From Pseudofrankia sp. DC12 (lineage in GTDB: Bacteria > Actinomycetota > Actinomycetes > Frankiales > Frankiaceae), in contig NZ_KQ031391.1 of assembly GCF_000966285.1 (NCBI RefSeq), forward strand, positions 4,604,540 to 4,668,539: DNA of 64,000 bases. Direction: 5' to 3'. Below, piece by piece: positions 25,678 to 34,305 of the stretch (position 1 is the first letter of the stretch; each line of letters starts with the position of its first letter). The position numbers were made by a program, and so were the translations under genes. The notes under the pieces were generated by a model that was given only the letters and a program-made list of their open reading frames with translations, had not been told where the DNA came from and did no database searches.

Positions 25678-26835
25678 GTGATCAAGGTGCGTCGGACCGT
25701 CCGGATGCGGCTGACGGTGCTGTACAGCGTGCTGTTCGTGGTCTCCTCCGTGGTGCTGCTGGGGATCACCAACGGGGTGGGGTCGACGTCGGTCTCCTCC
25801 ACCGCGGTGGCCACCCGCCCGGACCCGGTCAGCCCGCCCGCCGGGTCAGGCGCCGTCCGCATGTCGGTGTCCCACGGCTACCTGCTCGGGTCGCTGATCG
25901 CGCTCGGGGTGATGGCGGTCGTGTCAGTCGTGGTCGGCTGGCTCGCCGCCGGCCGCGCGCTGCGGCCACTGCGGGCGATGATCGCGGCCACCCGCCGGAT
26001 CTCCGCGGACAGCCTGCACGAGCGGCTCGCGATGCAGGGCCCGAAGGACGAGCTCAAGGACCTTTCGGACACCATTGACGCCCTGCTGGGACGCCTGGAC
26101 GGGGCGTTCGGGGCGCAGCGCCGCTTCGTCGCGAACGCGTCGCACGAGCTGCGCACCCCGCTGGCCACCGTCCGGGCGCTCGTCGACGTCGCCGCGGCCA
26201 AGCCGGGCCCGGTGCCGGTCGAGACGATCACCCTGGCCGGCCGGGTGCGCGTCGAGCTGGACCGGGTGGACGAGCTGCTCGACGGCCTGCTCGCCCTCGC
26301 CCGCGGCCAGCACGGCGCCCTGCCCGACCGGGCGGTCATCGCCCTGGACCAGGCCGTCTCGTCCCGGCTCGCCCCCCGCGCGGACCAGCTCGCCGGCCGG
26401 GGCCTCCAGTTGCACCGGGTGTACAGCCTGGAGGAGACCTGGATCGTGGCCAGTCAGCCGCTGCTGAGCCGGATGATCGACAACCTGCTCGACAACGCGA
26501 TCCTGCACAACCACGACGGCGGCTGGATCCGGGTCGCCACGGCCGTGTCCGGCCCGGCGGCCCGGGTGATCGTCGAGAACGGCGGGGACGTGCTGGCACA
26601 GGAGGAGGTCGCCGAGCTGGGCCGGCCCTTCCGCCGGCTCGGGGTGGAGCGCACCGGGTCGGACGCGGCCGGCGCCGGGCTGGGCCTCTCGATCGTGGCC
26701 GCCATCGCCGAGGCCGACGGCGGCACACTCGACCTGCGTGCCCGCGCCGACGGCGGCCTCCGGGTCACCGTCGGCCTGCCGCGGGCCGCGGCCTCGGGCG
26801 CGGCGGGCGCCGCACTGCCGGGGGTTGTGGCGTGA
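25678..26835 (+). CDS. Sensor histidine kinase (HAMP, HisKA, HATPase)
   Basis: A complete 385-residue kinase. TM1 (LTVLYSVLFVVSSVVLLGIT) is followed by a roughly 45-residue external loop, TM2 (LLGSLIALGVMAVVSVVVGW) and HAMP (RALRPLRAMIAATRRISADS). The HisKA block has FVANASHELRTPLATVRALV, and the ATPase domain has the N-box DNLLDNAILHNHD, an altered G1 region VIVENGGDV and the G2 box GAGLGLSIVAAIA. The gene lies 149 bp from the broken ABC transporter, transcribed divergently, and overlaps its response regulator by four bases. The lost transporter was plausibly its former target. Confidence 0.92.
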   Translation: MIKVRRTVRMRLTVLYSVLFVVSSVVLLGITNGVGSTSVSSTAVATRPDPVSPPAGSGAVRMSVSHGYLLGSLIALGVMAVVSVVVGWLAAGRALRPLRAMIAATRRISADSLHERLAMQGPKDELKDLSDTIDALLGRLDGAFGAQRRFVANASHELRTPLATVRALVDVAAAKPGPVPVETITLAGRVRVELDRVDELLDGLLALARGQHGALPDRAVIALDQAVSSRLAPRADQLAGRGLQLHRVYSLEETWIVASQPLLSRMIDNLLDNAILHNHDGGWIRVATAVSGPAARVIVENGGDVLAQEEVAELGRPFRRLGVERTGSDAAGAGLGLSIVAAIAEADGGTLDLRARADGGLRVTVGLPRAAASGAAGAALPGVVA

Positions 26836-27494
26836 GGGTGCTGGTGGTCGAGGACGCGCGCCGGCTCGCCGCCGTCCTGGTCGAGGGGCTGCGGGACCAG
26901 GCGATTGCGGCCGACGTCGCGCACGACGGCCTGGAGGCCGCGGCCAAGCTGGCCACCAACAGCTACGACGTCGTCGTCCTCGATCGCGACCTGCCCGGCA
27001 TCCATGGCGACACGCTCTGCCAGATGATCGCCGGGCGGGACGACCGGGTCATGGTGCTCATGCTCACCGCCGCGGACTCCCCGGTCGACCGGGTCAGCGG
27101 GCTCTCGCTCGGCGCCGACGACTACCTGACCAAGCCGTTCCACTTCCCCGAGCTGGTACTGCGGATTCGCGCGCTCGCCCGCCGGAGCCCCGCCGCCCGG
27201 CCGGCGACGCTGCGGGCCGTGGGCGTCGAGCTCGACACGATCCGCCGGACCGTCACCCGGGACGGCCGGCCGCTCGACCTGTCCGCCAAGGAGTTCTCGG
27301 TGCTGGAGGCGCTGCTGCGGGCGAGCCCGGCGTATCTGAGCGCCGAGGACCTGCTGGAGCAGGTGTGGGACGAGCACGCCGACCCGTTCACCAACACCGT
27401 TCTGGTCACCATCGGCCGGCTTCGCCGCAAGCTCGGCGACCCGCCGGTCATCGCCACGACTCCCCGGGTCGGCTACCGGATCGCCGCCGTCTGA
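26832..27494 (+). CDS. OmpR-family response regulator
   Basis: A 220-residue regulator starting inside the stop region of the kinase gene. The receiver has VLVVEDARR, the phospho-Asp in DVVVLDRDLPG, the switch Thr in MLTAAD and Lys in YLTKPFHFPE. The winged-helix domain ends GDPPVIATTPRVGYRIAAV. It is the cognate partner of the upstream kinase. Targets cannot be told; the divergent (now broken) ABC gene is the obvious candidate by position. Confidence 0.93.
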   Translation: MRVLVVEDARRLAAVLVEGLRDQAIAADVAHDGLEAAAKLATNSYDVVVLDRDLPGIHGDTLCQMIAGRDDRVMVLMLTAADSPVDRVSGLSLGADDYLTKPFHFPELVLRIRALARRSPAARPATLRAVGVELDTIRRTVTRDGRPLDLSAKEFSVLEALLRASPAYLSAEDLLEQVWDEHADPFTNTVLVTIGRLRRKLGDPPVIATTPRVGYRIAAV

Positions 27495-27547
27495 CGCCCC
27501 TCGACGCCGAGCCGGGCCCAGCGACGCCGGTCCCGCCTTCGTGCCAG

Positions 27548-27621
27548 TGATCGCCGTTTCCGCCTTCGGGTGGTTGCCGGAAGCTTCGATCACGACCACG
27601 CGAGGTCCGAAGCAGCGATCA
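27548..27621. repeat. Dispersed hairpin repeat, copy 1 (between convergent genes)
   Basis: Two 29-nt arms (27548-27576 and 27593-27621) pair with about seven mismatches around a 16-nt loop. The outer arm begins TGATCGCCGT and the closing arm ends GCGATCA. Related copies are at 47528-47600 and 63745-63815. This copy lies between a plus-strand response regulator and a minus-strand oxidase, so it probably ends transcription in both directions. Confidence 0.7.
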
Positions 27622-27657
27622 ACGTTCGGCGGCCGATGCCGTGGACGGCGCCGGCCG

Positions 27658-28929
27658 TCAGCCCATTGGCAGGTAGGTGTCGAGGTACTGGTTGCGGAAG
27701 ACCGCTCCCGGGTCCCGTCGGGCGGCGAGAGCAAGAAACTGTGCCGCACAGGGATAGCCGGCCCGGACGGCATCGGGGGGTAGCGAGAAGACCTTTCCCC
27801 AATGGGGGGCCGGGGCGAACGGGGCGAGCTGGCGTTCGACGGCGGCGACGGCCGGCAGCACCGTGGCCTCGTCCGGCAGCCAGGTGAAGTGCAGGGCCAT
27901 GACGTCACGCTGGTAGGCCGGGCTCAGCCAGAGGCTGTCGGCGGCGACGGTGCGGATCTCGCTGATCTGCAGGGCCGGCCGGACGGTCGCGCCGATCGCG
28001 AAGATGGCCTCGATCGCGGCGGCGGCGTGCTTCCGGGCCACGAAGTACTCGGTCTGCAGCTCGTCCCCGGCGCTCGGCGTGAAGTCCAGCCGGAAATGCG
28101 GCAGCCGCTCGTGCCACGGCCCGGGGACGCCGAGCTGCCGCGTCGTGTGCGCCGGGTCGATGCCCGGCACCGGATGCAGCGGCCGGGTGGCGAGCCGGGC
28201 GCCGAACCGCTCGGCCGGCGGTTCACCGTCGCCGTCGGGCTCATCGACCCGTTGCTTGAGCCAGACCTGGGACGACGCCGGGTCCCAGCCGGTGAAGACA
28301 CCTACGCTGTAGGCGGCGGCGAAGATGTCGTCGACGGAGGCCAGCAGGCGGGCCTGGGTCAGGCCCTCGTAGACGAGCTGACGGACCTGGAACGTGGGCA
28401 CAAGGTCGAGCGTCACCGCGACGGTCACGCCGAGGGCGCCGAGCGCGATGACGTGGCCCTCGAAGTCCGGGTCGACGCCACGGCGGACGGAGGCCAGTTC
28501 GCCCGACGCGGTGACCAGCTCCAACCCGGCCACCGACGTCGCCAGGTTGCCGTTGCCGTTCCCGGAGCCGTGCGTTCCGGTCGCGCACGCGCCGGCGATC
28601 GAGATGTGTGGCAGTGAGCCGAGATTGCGCAGCGCCCAGCCGGCCGTCTCCAGCTCACGGGCGAGGTCGCCATATCGGGCGCCACCGCTCACTGTCACGG
28701 TGCCACCGGCGTCGATCCGGATTCGGCGTGGCAGCCGCGCGGTCGAGATCAGCGTTCCGTCGGTGTCGGCGATCCGGCTGAACGAATGCCCGGTGCCCAG
28801 AGCCCGTGCCTTCCGAGTACCGGCGACGACCTCCTGGAGTTCTTCAACCGATTCCGGCGCGACGACCCGCTCCGCCCCGAACCGCACGTTCCCGGCCCAG
28901 TTCGCCGCCATCGCCGCATCGCTCGCCAT
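27658..28929 (-). CDS. Alditol oxidase / D-arabinono-1,4-lactone oxidase-like flavoprotein
   Basis: A 423-residue VAO-family flavoenzyme. The FAD domain shows APESVEELQEVVAG, ALGTGHSFSRIADTDGT (its His is the likely covalent flavin attachment residue, as in AldO), LGSLPHISIAGACATGTHGS and VAGLELVTASGEL. The C-terminal ALO-type substrate domain includes PHFRLDFTPSAGDELQTEYF, LQISEIRTVAADSLWLSP, PHWGKVFSLPPD, and ends FRNQYLDTYL. Length and motifs match Streptomyces-type alditol oxidase, which oxidises xylitol or sorbitol at C1 with release of hydrogen peroxide. There is no signal peptide and no operon partner. Confidence 0.88.
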   Translation of the reverse strand: MASDAAMAANWAGNVRFGAERVVAPESVEELQEVVAGTRKARALGTGHSFSRIADTDGTLISTARLPRRIRIDAGGTVTVSGGARYGDLARELETAGWALRNLGSLPHISIAGACATGTHGSGNGNGNLATSVAGLELVTASGELASVRRGVDPDFEGHVIALGALGVTVAVTLDLVPTFQVRQLVYEGLTQARLLASVDDIFAAAYSVGVFTGWDPASSQVWLKQRVDEPDGDGEPPAERFGARLATRPLHPVPGIDPAHTTRQLGVPGPWHERLPHFRLDFTPSAGDELQTEYFVARKHAAAAIEAIFAIGATVRPALQISEIRTVAADSLWLSPAYQRDVMALHFTWLPDEATVLPAVAAVERQLAPFAPAPHWGKVFSLPPDAVRAGYPCAAQFLALAARRDPGAVFRNQYLDTYLPMG

Positions 28930-29055
28930 CGTCGTCCCTCCCGCCGCACCCCGCCGCCGAGTCTGTCACCGGGCATCCGGCGGTGAGCCTGTGCTGCGGT
29001 CGCGAGGTGGCCGCGACGGGCGCGAACCGGGTCCACATGGCGAGCCGTCGGCGCG

Positions 29056-29790
29056 TCAACGCCGCCGCGGGGGCGCGGCCGAATCGTACAGCACGGCCCG
29101 CAGCCCGGGAATGAGATGGCGGACCAATTCATCAGCCGGCAGGCTGGCGATCGGTTCCAGCGCGAGGACGTAGCGGGCGAAGATGACGCCCCCCAGCTGG
29201 GTGGTGAAGACGGCCGCGCGGGCCGGGGCGTCGGCGCCGCCGACGTACTCGGCCATCTGCTCGGTCATCTCGCGCTGGACGAGCTCGCGGAACATCCGCG
29301 TGAACTCGGGCTCCTGCGTGACCGGGGTCGCGAGGACCCGGAGCCGGGGGCCGTGCTCCGGGTCGTCCCAGGTGGTCAGCAGCGTGCGCAGCACCCGTTC
29401 CGGCATGGTCGCCCGGTCTCCCGGCAGCGCCGCGCGCAGCAGCTCGGCCGGGTTCGCGGGCAGTCCTAGCGCCGCGCCGAACAGGCCCCGCTTGGAGCCG
29501 AAGAAGTAGCTGATCAGGGCGACGTCAACGCCCGCCTCGGCGGCTACCGACCGCAGCGTCACCGCCCGGTAGCCGTCGGCCAGGAACCGGCGCCGCGCGA
29601 TCTCGAGCACGCGTCCGCGGGTGTCCGGGCTGCCCGCCCGCCGTCCCCGGGTGCTGCCCCTGCCGCCGGTCACCAGGACGACGTCGCTGCCGAGCTCGGC
29701 GAGCCGCCGGCAGGCCTCGGCGCCGCTCCCGCCGCTCCCACCGGCGACGACCGCCACCCCGGGCACGTTCGCGAAGTCCAGGTCAGCCAC
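29056..29790 (-). CDS. TetR-family regulator fused to an SDR N-terminal fragment
   Basis: From ATG 29790 the first 40 residues read FANVPGVAVVAGGSGGSGAE and ACRRLAELGSDVVLV, the opening Rossmann strand and glycine motif of a short-chain dehydrogenase. It then turns directly into a TetR protein: TRGRVLEIARRRFLADGYRA, VTLRSVAAEAGVDVALISYF and a full ligand domain. GTG 29673, at the join, may be the original TetR start, although it has no good ribosome site. I infer an SDR gene inserted into or deleted against the regulator. The HTH looks intact, so the regulator could work. Confidence 0.78.
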   Translation of the reverse strand: MADLDFANVPGVAVVAGGSGGSGAEACRRLAELGSDVVLVTGGRGSTRGRRAGSPDTRGRVLEIARRRFLADGYRAVTLRSVAAEAGVDVALISYFFGSKRGLFGAALGLPANPAELLRAALPGDRATMPERVLRTLLTTWDDPEHGPRLRVLATPVTQEPEFTRMFRELVQREMTEQMAEYVGGADAPARAAVFTTQLGGVIFARYVLALEPIASLPADELVRHLIPGLRAVLYDSAAPPRRR

Positions 29791-29869
29791 GGTGGCGTCA
29801 ACGCACGCCGACGAGAACAGGTTCCAGAAATTCCCCGCGAGCCGGGCGGCGTCAGGACAGCGGGCGGCC

Positions 29870-30580
29870 TCAGGACAGATAGAGGGTCAGTGCCTCGACG
29901 AGGCCGGCACGGGCCGCGGACACGTCGGTGTAGCTGCTCAGGCCGCCGATGTCGTGCAGGCCGAGGATCGCGCCCGGCATGAGGAACCGGACCTTGGCCA
30001 GGCGCTCCCTGGAGACGGTCAGGCCGTCGAACGCGTGGTCCCACACCTCGGCCCACCGGTTGTCCCAGGCGGCCAGCGCGGCGGCGGTGCGCGGGTGGTC
30101 CCGTTCGACCACGGCCGCGTCACGCGGCAGGAACAACCGCAGCGTGTTGACCGCGCGGGCGCTGGGCGAGTCCAGCGAGTTCCAGACCAGATCGACGATC
30201 GCCTCCAGGCGCGCCGCCAGCGGCAGGCCGGCCAGCCGGTCCATGGTCGGATGGAAGCTCGGCCGGAAGGACGCGTGTTCGATGACGGCCGCCCAGACGC
30301 CGTCGGCCTCGCCGAACTGGTGCTGGATCGTCCCCCAGGTGACGCCGGCCTCCCGGGCGATCAGATTCGCGCTGACGACGTCCGGCCCGCCGGCGGCGAG
30401 CAGGTCCACGGCGACCTTCAGGATGCGCCCGCGGGTGGCGAGCCCGCGTCGGTTCAACCGGGTTCCCTTGGCGTTCAGGCCCGCCGCCCCCATGAAGCTC
30501 GCAGGCGGCGCCTTGGAGGTCGTTGTCGTAGCTGGCGCCGAGACGGCGGCGATCGTGGTGGAGGTGGTCACCTGGCCCAT
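29870..30580 (-). CDS. TetR-family regulator next to the ABC-2 transporter
   Basis: 236 residues from ATG 30580, with AGGGGG 7 nt upstream. About 45 Thr/Ala-rich residues precede the helix-turn-helix block GRILKVAVDLLAAGGPDVVS, ANLIAREAGVTWGTIQHQFG. The ligand domain is 150 residues with no recognised motif. It is divergent from the ABC ATPase at 31009, with a 430-bp region between them that holds a strong inverted repeat, so it probably controls that transporter and perhaps itself. Confidence 0.85.
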   Translation of the reverse strand: MGQVTTSTTIAAVSAPATTTTSKAPPASFMGAAGLNAKGTRLNRRGLATRGRILKVAVDLLAAGGPDVVSANLIAREAGVTWGTIQHQFGEADGVWAAVIEHASFRPSFHPTMDRLAGLPLAARLEAIVDLVWNSLDSPSARAVNTLRLFLPRDAAVVERDHPRTAAALAAWDNRWAEVWDHAFDGLTVSRERLAKVRFLMPGAILGLHDIGGLSSYTDVSAARAGLVEALTLYLS

Positions 30581-31008
30581 TGAGCGCCCCCTACAGCCGA
30601 GCGGACGGTGCCGCCGGTGGAGCCCGCGGACCCGCCGCGCGACCGAGTCGGAACTCCAGCGTCAGCACGCACTGTCGACGCTGTGTCGGCGCACAGGTGG
30701 GAACCGGCGGAGTGTTATTGGCTATACGTTACCCGTATGCCACCCTCGGTCGGCATACGGCCGGAAATGTCTGCCTTCTCGGAATCATTCGCGGGCGTAC
30801 CCGTCGGCGGGAGCGAACGCCCCGGTCCAGCCGCAAGGGGGGCGCTCGCTGCGTCGCGGTGGCGGCCGACATACGACCTGCGACGTACGAGGCGGGCCCG
30901 AACTCTCGTCTTGCGGCTGATGCGCGGCCTACGGCCGAATCCCTAGCGTGGCAGCGTGGCCAGCCTGAACCGTCCCGCTGGCCGACGCGGCGTGGCGGGA
31001 GAGCACAG
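30581..31008. promoter_or_regulatory. Divergent control region with an inverted repeat
   Basis: CCGTATGCC (30733-30741) and GGCATACGG (30752-30760) form a perfect 9-bp inverted repeat with a 10-bp spacer. An overlapping ATACG-N5-CGTAT pair (30724-30738) lies to its left, the whole in an AT-richer patch. This is a good operator candidate for the TetR protein encoded just to the left. An open frame runs through the region into the ATPase gene but has no family resemblance before 31009. Confidence 0.55.
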
Positions 31009-31971
31009 ATGATCGAAGTTCATGGGCTGACAAAACGCTACGGCGAGCGCACCGCCGTCGCGGACCTCACCTTCACGGTGCGGCCCGGAAGCGTGACCGG
31101 GTTCCTCGGGCCGAACGGCGCCGGTAAGTCCACCACCATGCGCATGATCGCCGGGCTGGACGAGCCGACCGCCGGCACCGTCCGGGTGAACGGCAGGGAC
31201 TACCGGTCCGCCAGCGCCCCGATGGCCGAGCTCGGCATCCTGCTGGAGGCCCGCGCGGTGCACACCAGCCGCTCGGCCTACAGCCACCTGCTCGCCCTCG
31301 CACAGACGAACGGCATACCCCGCCGCCGCGTCGACGAGGTGATCGACCTGGTCGGCCTGCGCGAGGTCGCCAGGAAGCGGGTCGGTGGGTTCTCCCTCGG
31401 CATGGGCCAGCGGCTCGGGGTAGCCTCCGCGCTGCTCGGTGACCCCCGCACGGTCGTGCTGGACGAGCCGGTCAACGGCCTCGACCCCGAGGGCATCCGC
31501 TGGGTCCGCACGCTGCTGAAGTCGCTCGCCGCCGAGGGACGGACCATCTTCGTCTCCTCCCACCTGATGAGCGAGATGGCGCTGACCGCGGAGCGGCTGA
31601 TCGTCATCGGCCGCGGCCGGCTGCTCGCCGACACGACCGTGGCCGAACTCGTCGCGCAGGCGTCGGGCTCCGTCGTTCTGGTGCGCTCGCCGCGGGCCGG
31701 CGAGCTGCGCGACCTGCTGGTCGGGCCGGATGTCACGATCTCCAGCGCCGCCGCCGGTGAGCTGGAGGTCCGGGGCCTGTCCGCCGCGCAGATCGGCGAC
31801 ATCGCCTGCGCGCACAGCGTGGCGCTGCACGAGCTGGCCACCCAGCGGGCGTCGCTGGAGCAGGCGTTCATGGAGATGACGGAGGACTCCGTCGAGTACC
31901 ACGCGCACACGGACGCGGCCCGGTCCATCCCGGCCCGGCGTGAGCCCGTCGCGTCTGGAGAGGCCCGATGA
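31009..31971 (+). CDS. ABC-2 type exporter ATPase
   Basis: ATG 31009 follows GGGAGAG and begins MIEVHGLTKRYGERTAVADL, the usual ATPase opening, giving 320 residues. Walker A is GPNGAGKSTTMR, signature FSLGMGQRLG, Walker B TVVLDEPVNGLDP and switch FVSSHLMSEM. A C-terminal regulatory domain follows (ELVAQASGSVVLVRSPRAGE). It pairs with the permease that starts in its last four bases. Such pairs export antibiotics, peptides or lipids, and the HK/RR genes just downstream suggest stress sensing. The substrate is unknown. Confidence 0.93.
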   Translation: MIEVHGLTKRYGERTAVADLTFTVRPGSVTGFLGPNGAGKSTTMRMIAGLDEPTAGTVRVNGRDYRSASAPMAELGILLEARAVHTSRSAYSHLLALAQTNGIPRRRVDEVIDLVGLREVARKRVGGFSLGMGQRLGVASALLGDPRTVVLDEPVNGLDPEGIRWVRTLLKSLAAEGRTIFVSSHLMSEMALTAERLIVIGRGRLLADTTVAELVAQASGSVVLVRSPRAGELRDLLVGPDVTISSAAAGELEVRGLSAAQIGDIACAHSVALHELATQRASLEQAFMEMTEDSVEYHAHTDAARSIPARREPVASGEAR

Positions 31972-32798
31972 CCACCACCCTCGCCGAGCCGCCGACCGCG
32001 ACGGCCCCGCCGTTCCCCGGCATGCGTGTCAGCCAGCCCCGGGTGATCAAGTCCGAGTGGACGAAGTTCCGCTCGCTGCGCTCGACGCTCATCACGCTGG
32101 CCGCCGCAGTGGCGCTGACCATCGGCCTCGCGGCGCTGTTCTGCGCCGTGATCGCCAATCACTGGGACCACCTCGAACCGGCCCGCAAGCTCACCTTCGA
32201 CGCCACCGAGGCGAGCCTGCGCGGTGTGACGCTGGCGCAGCTCGCCGTCGGGGTGCTCGGCGTGCTGCTGGTCTCCGGCGAGTACGCGACCGGCATGATC
32301 CGTGCCTCGCTCACGGTCGTGCCCAGGCGGCTGCCGGTCCTCTGGGCCAAGATGGCTGTCTTCACGGCCGTCGTCGGCGTCACCTCCGTCATCTCGACGC
32401 TCGTCGCGTTCTTCCTCGGCCAGTCGCTGCTGGCCAGCAAGCACCTCAACGTGGCGTTCTCGCACCCGCACACGGCCCGGATGGTGTTTGGCGCGGCGGT
32501 CTACCTGCTGCTGGTGGGCCTCACCGGGATGGCGCTCGGCGGTCTGTTCCGCAACACCGCCGCCGGCATCTCCAGCCTCGTCGCGCTCTACTTCGTCATC
32601 CCGCCGCTGTTCGAACTGCTCCCGTCCTCCTGGGCGACGAACATCAGCCCGTACCTGCCGTCCAACGCCGGCTCGGCGTTCTGGCAGCGCGCGGACCCGA
32701 GCCTTCTCTCGCCGGGCCAGGGTTTCCTGGTGATCCTGGCCTGGACGGCCGTCTTCGTGGTCCTCGCGGCGGTCCGGCTCAAGCGAGCCGACGCCTAG
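31968..32798 (+). CDS. ABC-2 type exporter permease
   Basis: A 276-residue membrane protein overlapping the ATPase gene by four bases. Six TM segments are seen: LITLAAAVALTIGLAALFCA, LAQLAVGVLGVLLVSGEYA with the GEYATGMIRASL motif, AVFTAVVGVTSVISTLVAFF, ARMVFGAAVYLLLVGLTGMA, ISSLVALYFVIPPLFELL and GFLVILAWTAVFVVLAAVRL. The SGEYATGMIR loop is typical of ABC-2 permeases of this actinobacterial group. It works with the upstream ATPase. Confidence 0.92.
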   Translation: MTTTLAEPPTATAPPFPGMRVSQPRVIKSEWTKFRSLRSTLITLAAAVALTIGLAALFCAVIANHWDHLEPARKLTFDATEASLRGVTLAQLAVGVLGVLLVSGEYATGMIRASLTVVPRRLPVLWAKMAVFTAVVGVTSVISTLVAFFLGQSLLASKHLNVAFSHPHTARMVFGAAVYLLLVGLTGMALGGLFRNTAAGISSLVALYFVIPPLFELLPSSWATNISPYLPSNAGSAFWQRADPSLLSPGQGFLVILAWTAVFVVLAAVRLKRADA

Positions 32799-32844
32799 TC
32801 TCGAGAGGTCCGGCCGGCCGCGGCCGGGGAGGGAGGTGAGACGA

Positions 32845-34305
32845 GTGAGCGTGATCTCGCCGGCGCGGTGGCAGGCGGTCCAGGCCAGGGCCAGGCGAGC
32901 CGTCCCCCGGCCCGCCTGGCGGCCTCGGCAGTGGGCAGCCGTGCGCGGTCTGGCCGAGGCGTTCGACGGCGACCCGTCGCGGAACTACGCTCGCGCCCTC
33001 GCGTTGCTCGCGCCGGTGGCCGTGCTGGCGCTCGGTATGCCGAGCGCGGTGCGTGACTCCTTGCGGGCGGGCCACCCGCTCGCCCTGACCGTCTCACTCA
33101 CGGTCGCGCTCGCGGCGACGCTGCTGTTCCGCCGTCGCCACCCGTTCACGACGTTCGCCGTCGTCTCGGCGATCGCCTTCAGCCAGTGGCTGTTCGACGT
33201 CCGGCTGATGGCGGACATCGCGTTGCTCGTCGCGTTCTACACCGTCGCGGCCTGCGGGTCGGTCTGGGCGATCATCGCCGCCGGCGCGGTGATGGAGATC
33301 GGGATCGGGCTCGCGGTCGACCGGTGGGCGGAGGTAGGCGTCTGGATCACCGTTTTCGTCCTGCTGTCCGGGATGGCGGTGGCTGCCGGGGTGCTCGGGA
33401 TCTTCGCGCGGACCCGCACCGCCTACCTCTCGCAGCTGCGGCAGCGGGCCGAGCGGCTCGAACGGGAGCGCGACCAGCAGGCCGAGCTCGCCACGGCCCG
33501 CGAGCGCGGCCGGATCGCCCGCGAGATGCACGACATCGTCGCCCACCACCTGACCGTCATCATCGCGCTGTCCGAGGGCGCGGCGGCGACGGTCGGCGGC
33601 TCGCCGGACGCCGCCCGCGACGCGATGAGCACGGTCTCCGCCACCGGCCGCGAGGCGCTGGCCGACACGCGCCGCCTGCTCGGCGTGCTGCGCGGCTACA
33701 CCCCGGACCCGGCCCTGCCAGCCGTGGCACCCGGCGCGCCGGCTGAGGAGGACCGCGCGCCCCAGCCCGGGCTCGCGAGCCTCGAAACGTTGCTCGACCA
33801 GGTCAGAGCGGCGGGGCTGGCCGTGACGCTGACGGTCCGCGGCGACGGCCGTGCGCTGCCCGGTGGGCTCCAGCTGGCCGTCTACCGGCTGATCCAGGAG
33901 TCGCTGACGAACGCCCTCAAGCACGCCGGCCCGGGCTGCGCCGCCCGGGTGACCGTCGACTACCGGCCGGACCGGGTGCTGCTCGACGTCGTCGACGACG
34001 GCGCCGCGGGCTGGCAGCCTGACGACCCGGGGTTGCCCGGGTTGGCCTTCGTGGGCCAGCCCGTCCCCCCAGGCCGCGACGCTGCGTCCGCTGTCTCCCA
34101 GAATCTGGTCCCTCCCAGCCCTGGCTCGGATGGCCCCGTCTCCGCGGGCCATGGCGTCACGGGGATGCGGGAACGAGTCGCCGCCTGGGGCGGCGAGCTG
34201 ACCTGTGGCCCGCTGCGGTCCGGCGGCTGGCGCGTCACCGCCTGCCTGCCTCGCTCGGCCGCCACCGACCGGCCGGCCGAGACCGTTCTGCCGGGTGCGG
34301 CGTGA
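32845..34305 (+). CDS. NarL-type sensor histidine kinase (HisKA_3)
   Basis: GTG 32845 is preferred because GGGAGG lies 8 nt before it; GTG 32836 sits on top of the ribosome site. The 486-residue protein has four or five TM helices in the first 190 residues, a coiled coil (LRQRAERLERERDQQAELAT) and the HisKA_3 block GRIAREMHDIVAHHLTVII (phospho-His). The ATPase domain includes QESLTNALKHAGP and VVDDGAAGW, ending with GVTGMRERVAAWGGEL. A low-complexity insert of about 45 residues splits the ATPase domain. It is cotranscribed after the ABC-2 genes and overlaps its response regulator by four bases. Confidence 0.9.
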   Translation: MSVISPARWQAVQARARRAVPRPAWRPRQWAAVRGLAEAFDGDPSRNYARALALLAPVAVLALGMPSAVRDSLRAGHPLALTVSLTVALAATLLFRRRHPFTTFAVVSAIAFSQWLFDVRLMADIALLVAFYTVAACGSVWAIIAAGAVMEIGIGLAVDRWAEVGVWITVFVLLSGMAVAAGVLGIFARTRTAYLSQLRQRAERLERERDQQAELATARERGRIAREMHDIVAHHLTVIIALSEGAAATVGGSPDAARDAMSTVSATGREALADTRRLLGVLRGYTPDPALPAVAPGAPAEEDRAPQPGLASLETLLDQVRAAGLAVTLTVRGDGRALPGGLQLAVYRLIQESLTNALKHAGPGCAARVTVDYRPDRVLLDVVDDGAAGWQPDDPGLPGLAFVGQPVPPGRDAASAVSQNLVPPSPGSDGPVSAGHGVTGMRERVAAWGGELTCGPLRSGGWRVTACLPRSAATDRPAETVLPGAA

